Notes: a model not told the origin generated them from the letters alone. Counted from the first letter of the stretch, positions 1 through 6,383 are shown. The stretch: 10,373 nucleotides of DNA from Deltaproteobacteria bacterium (GCA_030620895.1 JAUXIU010000022.1:1-10373); one strand, 5' to 3'. Translations and numbers: made by a program.

Positions 1-87
1 CTTCAATGGCGCTCGGGCAGCTACAGAGTCCGAAGAATAGTTGGCTTATGTACAACACTTTTGGAAATATGGCCACAACAAGTTCTA

Positions 88-127
88 GGGACACCTTACT
101 TAATTCCTTAAATAAGTAAGGTGTCCC
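88..127. repeat. Perfect 15-bp inverted repeat (REP-like hairpin)
   Basis: The arms at 88-102 (GGGACACCTTACTTA) and 113-127 are exact reverse complements separated by a 10-base loop. The right arm is followed by C-rich DNA (about 127-134), not a T-tract. The arm sequence resembles, from memory, the short palindromes found beside REP-associated IS200-like transposases, but no transposase is present in the window. The arms are seen directly; the REP/mobile interpretation is inference. Confidence 0.75.
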
Positions 128-155
128 CCTTCCCTAATTCCACAATAAATTGTAC

Positions 156-184
156 TTGAAATTTATCCTCTTAGAATATAGATT
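156..184 (+). promoter_or_regulatory. Possible sigma70-type promoter for the deacetylase gene
   Basis: TTGAAA at 156-161 and TAGATT at 179-184 are separated by exactly 17 bases, close to the -35/-10 consensus. Transcription would begin about 190-192, only a few bases before the ATG at 194, implying a leaderless or near-leaderless mRNA. That fits the absence of a Shine-Dalgarno sequence before this ATG. AT-rich DNA produces such pairs by chance, so this is tentative. Confidence 0.3.
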
Positions 185-193
185 TTACATATC

Positions 194-1324
194 ATGAAGG
201 CTGTATTTATATATACAGATGTATTCGGATTGTACAGCTATGGTTATGAGCACCCCATGCAACCAGTGCGGCTCAGACTCACCTACGAACTTATTACAAG
301 CTATGGTTTTCTTGATACTGGTTCTGAACTTGTCAAGGCAAGAAGGGCCAACGAAAACGAGCTTCTGCTCTTCCATGCAGGGGAATATATCAAGGCGCTG
401 AAGGGGGCCAATGAAGGGATTATATCGATAGAAGATGGCCTGCGTTTCGCGCTTGGTCACGGAGATAATCCTGTATTCAAAGGTGTCTATGACTGGTCTT
501 TGTGTTCTGTTGGGGCTTCTATACAGGCTGCCGAGCTTGTTTTAAAAGGTGATGCATACATTGCATACAATATATGCGGAGGGCTGCATCATGCAATGAG
601 AGAAAGGGCTTCTGGTTTTTGCTACTTTAATGACGCAGTAATCGCTATTGAGCACCTTGTAAGGTCAGGCATGCGTGTTGCGTATGTTGATATAGACGCC
701 CATCATGGAGATGGCGTACAAACAGCTTTTTATGACTCAGACAGAGTATTGACCATATCACTACATGAGAATGGAAATTATCTGTTCCCGGGCACAGGTT
801 TCATAGATGAAGTAGGTATGAATAAGGGATATGGGTATTCTATAAATCTTCCTTTTTTACCTGGAGCTGACGATGACATATTTGTAACAGGTTTTGAGAA
901 TATTGTCCCTATCTTCCTCGATAGATTTAAGCCTGATATCCTGGTAACCCAACTGGGTGTTGATACTTTCAGGACAGACCCAATAACCCACTTGAACCTC
1001 ACAACCAATGGCTTTGAGAAGATGGTGCGGTTGTTCGATTCCTTTAAGCTTCCATGGGTCTCTCTTGGAGGCGGTGGGTATAATATAAGTAACGTGGCTA
1101 GGGCCTGGACCCTTGCCTGGGCGATTATGAGCGGTAGAGAGGTTGTAGAGATAATGCCAGCGTCTTTTACTGAGATGGCGTTAGATTATGGAATAAAAGA
1201 CTCTTGCATAAATGACACGCCTTTCAGTTTGAGCAATAAAGAAAGGGAAGTCATATTAAGCGATGCCAAAACCTTGATAGAAAGGCTAGTAAAAAATGTC
1301 CTTCCTTTAATCAAGAAAATCTAG
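194..1324 (+). CDS. Histone deacetylase-family protein (AcuC-like zinc deacetylase)
   Basis: This encodes a 376-residue arginase-fold deacetylase that would remove acetyl groups from lysines or small acetylated amines in the cytoplasm. It keeps the human HDAC1-type active site in the expected spacing: the His pair H132-H133 in a GGLHHAM context, D166-x-D168-x-H170 in DIDAHHGDG, D257 in LGVDTF, and Y296 in LGGGGYN. D168, H170 and D257 should bind the zinc and Y296 should polarise the substrate carbonyl. The start at ATG 194 gives the normal family N-terminus (a short strand, then the EHPMQP-like segment), although no ribosome-binding site precedes it. Length is usual for the AcuC-like bacterial family. 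The gene stands alone, with a large repeat-filled gap after it, so context does not reveal the substrate. In other bacteria AcuC deacetylates acetyl-CoA synthetase, and other relatives act on acetylpolyamines; the sequence does not decide between these. Confidence 0.93.
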   Translation: MKAVFIYTDVFGLYSYGYEHPMQPVRLRLTYELITSYGFLDTGSELVKARRANENELLLFHAGEYIKALKGANEGIISIEDGLRFALGHGDNPVFKGVYDWSLCSVGASIQAAELVLKGDAYIAYNICGGLHHAMRERASGFCYFNDAVIAIEHLVRSGMRVAYVDIDAHHGDGVQTAFYDSDRVLTISLHENGNYLFPGTGFIDEVGMNKGYGYSINLPFLPGADDDIFVTGFENIVPIFLDRFKPDILVTQLGVDTFRTDPITHLNLTTNGFEKMVRLFDSFKLPWVSLGGGGYNISNVARAWTLAWAIMSGREVVEIMPASFTEMALDYGIKDSCINDTPFSLSNKEREVILSDAKTLIERLVKNVLPLIKKI

Positions 1325-1475
1325 ATTGCAAACAAAACAAAACTGGAAGTTTTAATCCCATCTTATCTGTCTACGGCAAGAATCATGTCTTTTTACCATC
1401 CTTAAACGGAATTGCAAAACAAATATCCTTATGATAAGCTTTTAATGTAAGGATTTCGCAGATTTATATTAGCCT

Positions 1476-1646
1476 AGATTGTGCACGAAATGGACAAATC
1501 ATCGTAGTCGCAGGCTTTAGCCTGAATTACACAGATTACAAACAGATTACACCGATTGAAAACAGTTTCCAGGAGTTTTTGCACTGGAAACGATTTTACA
1601 CAGATAGCGAAACCTGAACGTTTCGGGCTACGTTCGTGCATAATCT
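1476..1646. repeat. MITE-like element with 14-bp terminal inverted repeats
   Basis: The ends AGATTGTGCACGAA (1476-1489) and TTCGTGCATAATCT (1633-1646) are reverse complements at 13 of 14 positions. Nested inside are a CGTAG/CTACG pair (1503-1507 with 1628-1632) and three hairpins: CAGGCT/AGCCTG at 1511-1524, GTTTCCAG/CTGGAAAC at 1565-1591, and CGAAAC/GTTTCG at 1608-1625. There is no reading frame inside. The symmetry is seen directly; that it is a non-autonomous mobile or REP-type element is inference. The two ends do not show an obvious direct target duplication. Confidence 0.6.
1527..1591 (+). repeat. 65-bp dispersed repeat, left copy
   Basis: The reverse complement of this segment matches 3537-3601 at 60 of 65 bases without gaps. 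It contains tandem CAGATTAC words (about 1532-1550) and a hairpin with 8-bp arms (1565-1572 with 1584-1591). The copy lies inside the 171-bp inverted-repeat element. Together with the right copy it brackets the GH57 gene in opposite orientation. Confidence 0.85.
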
Positions 1647-1707
1647 GGGATTAGATTATACTGATTAAAAAATAAAAGGTTTGCAAACAGTAGAATAATT
1701 ACAATAC

Positions 1708-1714
1708 AAGGGGG
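1708..1714 (+). promoter_or_regulatory. Ribosome-binding site of the GH57 gene
   Basis: AAGGGGG lies four bases before ATG 1719. It is one of the few clear Shine-Dalgarno-like sequences in the window and supports that start. Confidence 0.6.
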
Positions 1715-1718
1715 TTTA

Positions 1719-3461
1719 ATGTCAAAGATAGGCTCTTTCGCTCTTGTTCTCCATTCCCACATCCCTTATGTGCTTTCTCATGGCACATGGCCTCATGGAG
1801 TAGATTGGTTGAATGAGGCGGTTGCTGAAACATACATCCCAATCCTAAATGTATTTCGTCGTCTTATTGAAGAGGGGATCTCTCCAAAGGTTACAGTGGG
1901 CTTGACACCAGTGCTTTCAGAGATGCTTGCCAGCGAGTCCTTCAAAGAACAATTTCAATCATATCTCGACTACAGGATTGATTCTGCAGAAAAGGATATG
2001 GCTGAATTTGAAAAGATTGGCAACAAGCACCTGGCTCAAGTTGCCAGGATGTGGAAGGAGTTTTATTTCCTCGTTCGCAAGGACTTTATAGAAATCTATG
2101 AAGAAAATATCATAAAGGCTTATGCCGATCTGCAAAATGCTGGACATATAGAGATAATAACGAGTGGAGCTACGCACGGTTACCTTCCCCTGCTTTCCAG
2201 AGATGTAAGTATTCAGGCACAGATAAAGCAAGCTGTATCAACTCATAAAAAGCACTTTGGAAGGAAACCGAAAGGAATTTGGCTGCCAGAATGTGCTTAT
2301 AGGCCAGCATATAAGTGGAGACCACCTGTAAATATTGGAGAAAAAAAAGAACCTTATTTTAGAATGGGCATAGAGGAGTTTCTCGTTGATAATGAGATAG
2401 AGTACTTCTTTACCGATTCCCACATGCTTAAAGGTGGAAAGGCCATAGGCGTCTATCTGGATAAATTCGATGCACTCAAGAACCTGTGGGTACACTTCAA
2501 GGACCAGTACAAACCACTACCCGAAGATACTAAGAAGTCTCCATACAAAGCATATTATGTTGGTGGTTCTGAAGGACACAAAAGACCGGTTGTATTGACG
2601 AGAGATCCTGTAACCAGTTCACAGGTGTGGAGCGGTCATTTAGGTTATCCAGGTGACGGCAACTATCTTGAATTTCACAAGAAGAAATATCCCAGCGGAT
2701 TGAACTATTGGAGAGTAACCGAAAGTAAAGCAGATCTTGCAGATAAGGAGGAATATCAGCCAGATTCTGCATTTTCAAAACTTTCTGAACATGCGTCTCA
2801 CTTTACAAAACTTGTAAAGGATACACTAAAAGCCCATTATGATATTTATGGAGAGAAGGGTATAATTGTCTCACCTTATGATGCTGAACTTTTTGGCCAC
2901 TGGTGGTTTGAAGGTCCAGAGTGGATCTACCACACGATTAAAACCCTATACCATGACGGTGAAGTAGAGCTGGTAACGGGAAGTGAATACCTGAATAAGG
3001 AAAAGCCGTGTGAAACAGTAACACTGCCAGAAGGTTCTTGGGGAGAAGGGGGCTATCACTGGATATGGCTTAATGACACAAACCAGTGGACATGGAAACG
3101 AATATACGAAGCAGAGGATGAAATGGTAAGGATCGTTAATGAATTTGCAGATATAAAGGACAATGATGTCCTGCAGGATATCCTTAAACAGGCAGCAAGA
3201 GAGCTACTTTTACTACAATCTTCTGATTGGCAGTTTCTTATAAGCACATTTTCCGCAAAAGATTACGCAGAGATGAGGCTTGTAAGACATTACGAAGACT
3301 TTAAACGGTTGGCTGAACTTGCAAGGCATGTTGGTAGGGGTGGTGCACTCAGAAAGAATGACTGGAATTTTCTGAAACTTTGCAAGGAAAGAGATAATAT
3401 TTTCAGCGATATAGACCCTAACTGGTTTAAGAAAATTGAATTTAAACAGATGGCGGTATAG
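1719..3461 (+). CDS. GH57 family 1,4-alpha-glucan branching-type enzyme
   Basis: A 580-residue glycoside hydrolase family 57 protein with a C-terminal DUF1957-type domain, the architecture of bacterial and archaeal GH57 glycogen branching enzymes. The N-terminus has the family HSHIPYV motif (residues 12-18). The catalytic nucleophile is predicted as E191 in WLPECAY and the acid/base as D388 in SPYDAELFGHWW. A late SSDWQFLI motif (501-508) marks the C-terminal helical domain. The likely reaction is cutting an alpha-1,4-glucan and rejoining it as an alpha-1,6 branch; a GH57 alpha-amylase or glucanotransferase is the alternative. There is no signal peptide, so it is cytoplasmic. No other glycogen genes are nearby. 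The gene is an isolated unit with repeat-rich DNA on both sides, including an inverted pair of 65-bp repeats, which hints at movement as a cassette but does not prove it. Confidence 0.93.
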   Translation: MSKIGSFALVLHSHIPYVLSHGTWPHGVDWLNEAVAETYIPILNVFRRLIEEGISPKVTVGLTPVLSEMLASESFKEQFQSYLDYRIDSAEKDMAEFEKIGNKHLAQVARMWKEFYFLVRKDFIEIYEENIIKAYADLQNAGHIEIITSGATHGYLPLLSRDVSIQAQIKQAVSTHKKHFGRKPKGIWLPECAYRPAYKWRPPVNIGEKKEPYFRMGIEEFLVDNEIEYFFTDSHMLKGGKAIGVYLDKFDALKNLWVHFKDQYKPLPEDTKKSPYKAYYVGGSEGHKRPVVLTRDPVTSSQVWSGHLGYPGDGNYLEFHKKKYPSGLNYWRVTESKADLADKEEYQPDSAFSKLSEHASHFTKLVKDTLKAHYDIYGEKGIIVSPYDAELFGHWWFEGPEWIYHTIKTLYHDGEVELVTGSEYLNKEKPCETVTLPEGSWGEGGYHWIWLNDTNQWTWKRIYEAEDEMVRIVNEFADIKDNDVLQDILKQAARELLLLQSSDWQFLISTFSAKDYAEMRLVRHYEDFKRLAELARHVGRGGALRKNDWNFLKLCKERDNIFSDIDPNWFKKIEFKQMAV

Positions 3462-3470
3462 CACTTGATA

Positions 3471-3526
3471 ATTGACGATTGAATATTGAAGATTGAAGAA
3501 TGATGATTGAAAATCGACAATTGAAT
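3471..3526. repeat. Eight tandem degenerate heptamers (ATTGAAN)
   Basis: Starting ten bases after the GH57 stop, the sequence reads in seven-base steps as ATTGACG, ATTGAAT, ATTGAAG, ATTGAAG, AATGATG, ATTGAAA, ATCGACA, ATTGAAT with no break in phase. A ninth, weaker unit (CTTGATA, 3464-3470) may precede it. This is a short tandem repeat array of the general kind known as STRR elements. It is non-coding, and no function can be read from it. Confidence 0.8.
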
Positions 3527-3536
3527 ACTTAAATTT

Positions 3537-3601
3537 GTTTCCAGTGTAAAAACCTCTGGAAACTGTTTTTAATCGGTGTAATCTGATTGTAATCTGTGTA
3601 A
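3537..3601 (-). repeat. 65-bp dispersed repeat, right copy (inverted)
   Basis: This is the inverted counterpart of 1527-1591, 60 of 65 bases identical. The hairpin arms (3537-3544 with 3556-3563) are unchanged, and three of the five differences fall in the hairpin loop, so the foldback is preserved. It ends about 50 bases before the phoH start and runs almost into the next hairpin. Confidence 0.85.
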
Positions 3602-3603
3602 TC

Positions 3604-3635
3604 ATTGTTTTTACGCTTTTTGCAGTAAAAACAAT
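3604..3635. promoter_or_regulatory. 11-bp perfect hairpin upstream of phoH
   Basis: ATTGTTTTTAC (3604-3614) and GTAAAAACAAT (3625-3635) are exact reverse complements around a 10-base loop that can add a GC/GC pair around five Ts. It sits 18 bases before the phoH TTG start. No T-tract follows, so it is a poor intrinsic terminator for the GH57 gene. An operator, an mRNA leader hairpin or one more repeat element are all possible. Confidence 0.5.
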
Positions 3636-3653
3636 TATATTAATTATAAAATA

Positions 3654-4619
3654 TTGGCAAAAAAAGGCATTAAACAAATATCTCTTAAAGATAATTCAAC
3701 AGCAGTCAGACTCTTTGGTGAAAGTGGCGGAAATATCAAGCGACTTAAAAAGAAGCTAAATGTTGAAATAGATACAAGGGGAGCACTCGTTACTATCCAA
3801 GGTAACGAAGAGAAAATAATACTTGCAGAACATATTATAGAAGAGCTTTATTCTCTTGTGGAGAAGGGATATCAATTACATTACGCTGACATAGATTATG
3901 CAATTAAGATGCTCTCTCAGGATGAAACCATCCGCTTGAGCGATGTATTCCTGGACACGATATATGTTTCTTTTAAAAAGAAGGCAATAGCACCTAAAAG
4001 CCTTGCACAAAAAAGATATGTAGATGCCATGCGCAAATATGACATCGTCTTCTGCATCGGACCTGCTGGAACTGGAAAGACGTATCTGGCTATGGCGATG
4101 GCAGTTGCCTCACTACAAAGTAAAGAGGTTGACAGAATAATTCTTACGCGTCCTGCAGTTGAAGCCGGCGAAAAGCTAGGCTTTCTGCCTGGAGACATAG
4201 CAGCAAAGGTAGATCCATATTTAAGACCGCTCTATGACGCGCTTCAGGATATGATAGACTTTGAACATGCACAGAGGCTTATAGAACGAAATACTATTGA
4301 GGTAGCGCCTCTTGCATTTATGAGGGGTAGAACATTAAACGACTCCTTTGTTATAATGGATGAAGCTCAAAATGCAACTTCAGAGCAAATGAAGATGTTT
4401 CTGACACGATTGGGAATGAGTTCCAAGGCCGTTATCACAGGTGACATAACGCAGATAGACCTCCCTCTGGCAAAACCATCGGGCCTCGTTGGATCTCAGA
4501 ATATCCTTCAAGGTGTAGAAGGCATCGAGTTCATATACTTTTCCGAGAGGGATGTTGTTAGGCATCCGTTGGTTCAGGATGTGATCAAGGCCTATGAAAC
4601 AGCCGAAAACAAAGAATAA
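3654..4619 (+). CDS. phoH: PhoH family ATPase (YbeZ-like)
   Basis: A 321-residue cytoplasmic PhoH-family NTPase. Residues about 15-70 form the KH-like N-terminal domain that precedes the ATPase in this family. The Walker A motif is GPAGTGKT (136-143) and Walker B is VIMDEAQN (233-240, with D236 and E237). The family works with YbeY in RNA and ribosome metabolism, and ybeY lies in the same gene cluster. The start is awkward: the frame is open back to about 3582 without an ATG or GTG. TTG 3654 gives a normal-length N-terminus (MAKKGIKQISLKDN), but there is no Shine-Dalgarno sequence before it. Three bases separate its stop from the next gene's GTG, so it is probably the first gene of the operon, read from a promoter within the repeat-rich gap before it. 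Confidence 0.93.
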   Translation: MAKKGIKQISLKDNSTAVRLFGESGGNIKRLKKKLNVEIDTRGALVTIQGNEEKIILAEHIIEELYSLVEKGYQLHYADIDYAIKMLSQDETIRLSDVFLDTIYVSFKKKAIAPKSLAQKRYVDAMRKYDIVFCIGPAGTGKTYLAMAMAVASLQSKEVDRIILTRPAVEAGEKLGFLPGDIAAKVDPYLRPLYDALQDMIDFEHAQRLIERNTIEVAPLAFMRGRTLNDSFVIMDEAQNATSEQMKMFLTRLGMSSKAVITGDITQIDLPLAKPSGLVGSQNILQGVEGIEFIYFSERDVVRHPLVQDVIKAYETAENKE

Positions 4620-4622
4620 TTT

Positions 4623-5777
4623 GTGGGTAATATGAATTTCTTAAAAGAAGACATATATAAAAACCTATCAACAAGCTTAAAAAGGATATTCATTGCAGAG
4701 CCATATGCACAGAGATTACTGATTGCAATCATAGTCTGTGCTCTTATTGCTGTACTCTTTTTTCCAACATCTTCTTTGCTAGACCCATCATACAAGGTTG
4801 ATGATATTGCAGTAACAGATATAAAATCACCTACTGATATAACAGTTGGTGAAATATACATAAAAAGAGATGAGATCGTCGTCAGAGAGGGAGACAGGAT
4901 TACAGAAGAAGGACTGATAAAGATAGATGCTATTAATGCCGAATCTAAACCTAACAACCTTTACCTTTCTATCCCTGGCTTGTTCTTCTTCACCTTTATA
5001 CTCTTTTATACCTTATTTAGCTTCTCTAAAAATAATTTGCGGAATTTTTCTTCCAAACCAAGGGATCTTCTTTTTATGGCCTTAATCCTGATAGGCGCCC
5101 TCTTACTGCTCAAACTTCTAACCTTTGTTGCACTTAGTATGGAAGCAGGTTTCCCGGCCATTCCATCATCCTTTTACGTCTATCTCACCCCAGTTGCAGC
5201 GGGAGCGATGATGGTTAGGCTCTTTATAAATTCGGAGACGGCAATTGTATTTGCTATTGTTTCTAGTATATTGTCAGGACTATTTCTGGGTGGCAATCTC
5301 TATATATCTTCATATTTTTTAATAGGAGGAGTCGTAGCAGCCATGGAAGTCCGGCACTGTATTCAGAGGTCGACTATCCTCAAGGCCGGCATTATATTAG
5401 GTATTGTAAACTCTTTAATTATAGTTGCTATAGCTACATTGAACAACGAAATATTTACACTAGAAGCACTTTTTACCACAATTGCAGGCTTTGCATGCGG
5501 TATCATAACTGCTGTAATTGTTACAGGACTCACACCCGTATTTGAAATAGCCTTCGGTTACACAACAAATATAAAGCTTCTTGAACTCTCCAGGATGGAT
5601 CATCCACTTCTAAAAGAACTGGCCATGCAGGCACCTGGCACATATCATCACTCACTAATAATTGGCAGTCTGGTAGAGGCGGCTGCAGAATCAATTAATG
5701 CCAATCCGCTTCTTTCAAGAGTCAGTGAATACTATCACGATATCGTAAAAGAAAAGATGCAACTTTATTTTGCTTAA
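4623..5777 (+). CDS. 7TM-HD membrane hydrolase, N-terminal part of an interrupted gene
   Basis: These 384 residues are the front of a membrane-anchored HD-domain phosphohydrolase of the YqfF/PgpH (7TMR-HD) family. In Firmicutes PgpH degrades cyclic di-AMP; the substrate in this organism is not known. After a short cytoplasmic segment come TM1 (about 31-48), a very short periplasmic part (about 52-110), and a bundle of hydrophobic helices (about 113-310). Then the HD domain begins, with H343 in TYHHS and H372-D373 in YYHDI. The reading frame stops at TAA 5775, in the middle of the HD domain. The same frame resumes after a second TAA at 5790 and completes the domain as 5820-6383, so this is one gene split by two stops and not two genes. 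Just before the stops HDIGK reads HDIVK and a usual Pro is Gln. The start is GTG 4623 or ATG 4632; neither has a good ribosome-binding site. Confidence 0.85.
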   Translation: MGNMNFLKEDIYKNLSTSLKRIFIAEPYAQRLLIAIIVCALIAVLFFPTSSLLDPSYKVDDIAVTDIKSPTDITVGEIYIKRDEIVVREGDRITEEGLIKIDAINAESKPNNLYLSIPGLFFFTFILFYTLFSFSKNNLRNFSSKPRDLLFMALILIGALLLLKLLTFVALSMEAGFPAIPSSFYVYLTPVAAGAMMVRLFINSETAIVFAIVSSILSGLFLGGNLYISSYFLIGGVVAAMEVRHCIQRSTILKAGIILGIVNSLIIVAIATLNNEIFTLEALFTTIAGFACGIITAVIVTGLTPVFEIAFGYTTNIKLLELSRMDHPLLKELAMQAPGTYHHSLIIGSLVEAAAESINANPLLSRVSEYYHDIVKEKMQLYFA

Positions 5778-5792
5778 AACATGAAAGGTTAA
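5727..5792 (+). other. Mutation cluster with two in-frame TAA codons
   Basis: Compared with the family consensus, codon 5727 reads GAA where Ala is usual, 5745 GTA where the Gly of HDIGK is expected, and 5760 CAA where Pro is usual. Codons 5775 and 5790 read TAA where Glu is expected (FAEN and KGEN). Each can be explained by one G-to-T or C-to-A change, at 5728, 5746, 5761, 5775 and 5790. Sequence on both sides agrees well with the family. The stops are seen directly; the ancestral codons are inferred from remembered family sequences. Confidence 0.7.
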
Positions 5793-5819
5793 AATAAACA
5801 CGACAAGCTCACACCAAAT

Positions 5820-6383
5820 ATGAGTTCACTTATACTTATAAATCATGTAAAAGAAGGAGAAGAAATGGCCAATAAATACAGGCTTGGTGACGAAATCAAA
5901 AATGTCATACAACAACACCATGGCACATCACTAATCCGCTATTTCTATGAGAAGGCCAAGGATGATCCAGAAATTCACACCATTAGGGAAGAAGTTTTCA
6001 GATATCCTGGGCCAAAACCCCAGACAAAAGAAGCCGGGCTTGTAATGCTCGCCGATTCAATTGAGGCAGCCAGCAAAACCCTGCCAGACCCAACCGATGC
6101 AATGATACAAGGTATGGTACAGAAAATAATAAACAGAATTTTCATAGATGGACAGTTAGATGAATGTGAACTTACGCTGAGAGACCTCAATGCAATAGCA
6201 AAGAGCTTTAACAGGGTTCTGGACGGCATTTTTCATCAGAGGATTGAATATCCTGAACCTGCCTATATAACAAAGGAGGAAGCCGTTGAAAATAATGATT
6301 CTAAACCGTCAGCGGATAAAGGTGGGGATAAGAAAGATAAAGGCGGTTCTAAGAATGGTATTCGAAGACTTGGGGTCTCGTAA
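5820..6383 (+). CDS. 7TM-HD membrane hydrolase, C-terminal HD-domain part of an interrupted gene
   Basis: This frame continues the preceding gene in the same phase and supplies the rest of the HD domain. The visible motifs are INHVKEG, QQHHGTSL, FRYPGPKPQTKEAG, LADSIEAA and DGQLDECELTLRDL, all typical of YqfF/PgpH proteins and including the remaining His and Asp metal ligands. Alone it lacks the first HD-domain His and the HD pair, so it should not be an active enzyme. ATG 5820 is an internal Met of the ancestral protein. If the fragment is translated separately, ATG 5865 is the better start, because AAGGAGA lies just before it (5854-5860), although that match may only reflect Glu/Gly codons. 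The Lys/Gly/Asp-rich tail (from about 6300) is encoded in DNA shared with the ybeY start. Joined to the first part, the protein would be about 586 residues. Confidence 0.8.
   Translation: MSSLILINHVKEGEEMANKYRLGDEIKNVIQQHHGTSLIRYFYEKAKDDPEIHTIREEVFRYPGPKPQTKEAGLVMLADSIEAASKTLPDPTDAMIQGMVQKIINRIFIDGQLDECELTLRDLNAIAKSFNRVLDGIFHQRIEYPEPAYITKEEAVENNDSKPSADKGGDKKDKGGSKNGIRRLGVS
6273..6280 (+). promoter_or_regulatory. Strong ribosome-binding site that fixes the ybeY start
   Basis: AAGGAGGA lies five bases before TTG 6286 but 14 bases before the in-frame ATG 6295. The spacing therefore favours the TTG as the true start of ybeY, inside the end of the HD gene. Confidence 0.7.

Larger units (their letters stand above)
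1..193. other. Leading non-coding stretch, no recognisable gene
   Basis: No gene can be supported here. Reading the second + frame from the window edge gives about 12 codons closed by TAG near 38-40, which could be the tail of an upstream gene but is too short to identify. The stretch holds the hairpin repeat at 88-127 and a promoter-like pair just before the deacetylase gene, both listed separately. There is no T-tract after the hairpin, so it does not look like a standard intrinsic terminator for an upstream gene. Confidence 0.5.
1325..1718. other. Repeat-filled intergenic gap
   Basis: No coding region is supported in these 394 bases. The first part holds a weak hairpin (1339-1344 with 1348-1353, loop GGA) just after the deacetylase stop and a 7-bp stem (1425-1431 with 1448-1454). 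Neither has a following T-tract on the + strand. The second part is the 171-bp inverted-repeat element at 1476-1646. The last 70 bases are AT-rich leader to the GH57 gene and end in its Shine-Dalgarno sequence. Confidence 0.6.

Noticed and set aside
1..40. The C-terminal end of an upstream protein
   Set aside because: About a dozen codons closed by TAG are too few to identify, and several frames look equally open.
185..460. A 91-codon minus-strand open frame opposite the deacetylase start
   Set aside because: It is antisense to conserved HDAC-family sequence and looks like no known protein.
1339..1353. Intrinsic terminator after the deacetylase gene
   Set aside because: A 6-bp AT-rich stem with no following T-run on the + strand is too weak to call.
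1528..1560. CRISPR-like direct repeats (CAGATTAC words)
   Set aside because: Only two short adjacent copies without spacers of regular length and without cas genes; they belong to the dispersed repeat.
3213..3677. A 154-codon minus-strand open frame across the GH57 end
   Set aside because: It runs through the GH57 coding end, the heptamer array and the repeat, has a repetitive composition and shows no recognisable motif.
4623..6383. Alternative genetic code reading TAA as glutamate
   Set aside because: TAA ends phoH, ybeY, the small CxxC gene and the phosphoesterase at family-normal lengths, so it works as a stop here. Only this 16-base patch contains in-frame TAA.
5820..6383. An independent small HD-domain gene
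   Set aside because: It is in the same frame as the upstream gene, begins mid-domain and lacks the first metal ligands. It is the remainder of the interrupted gene.
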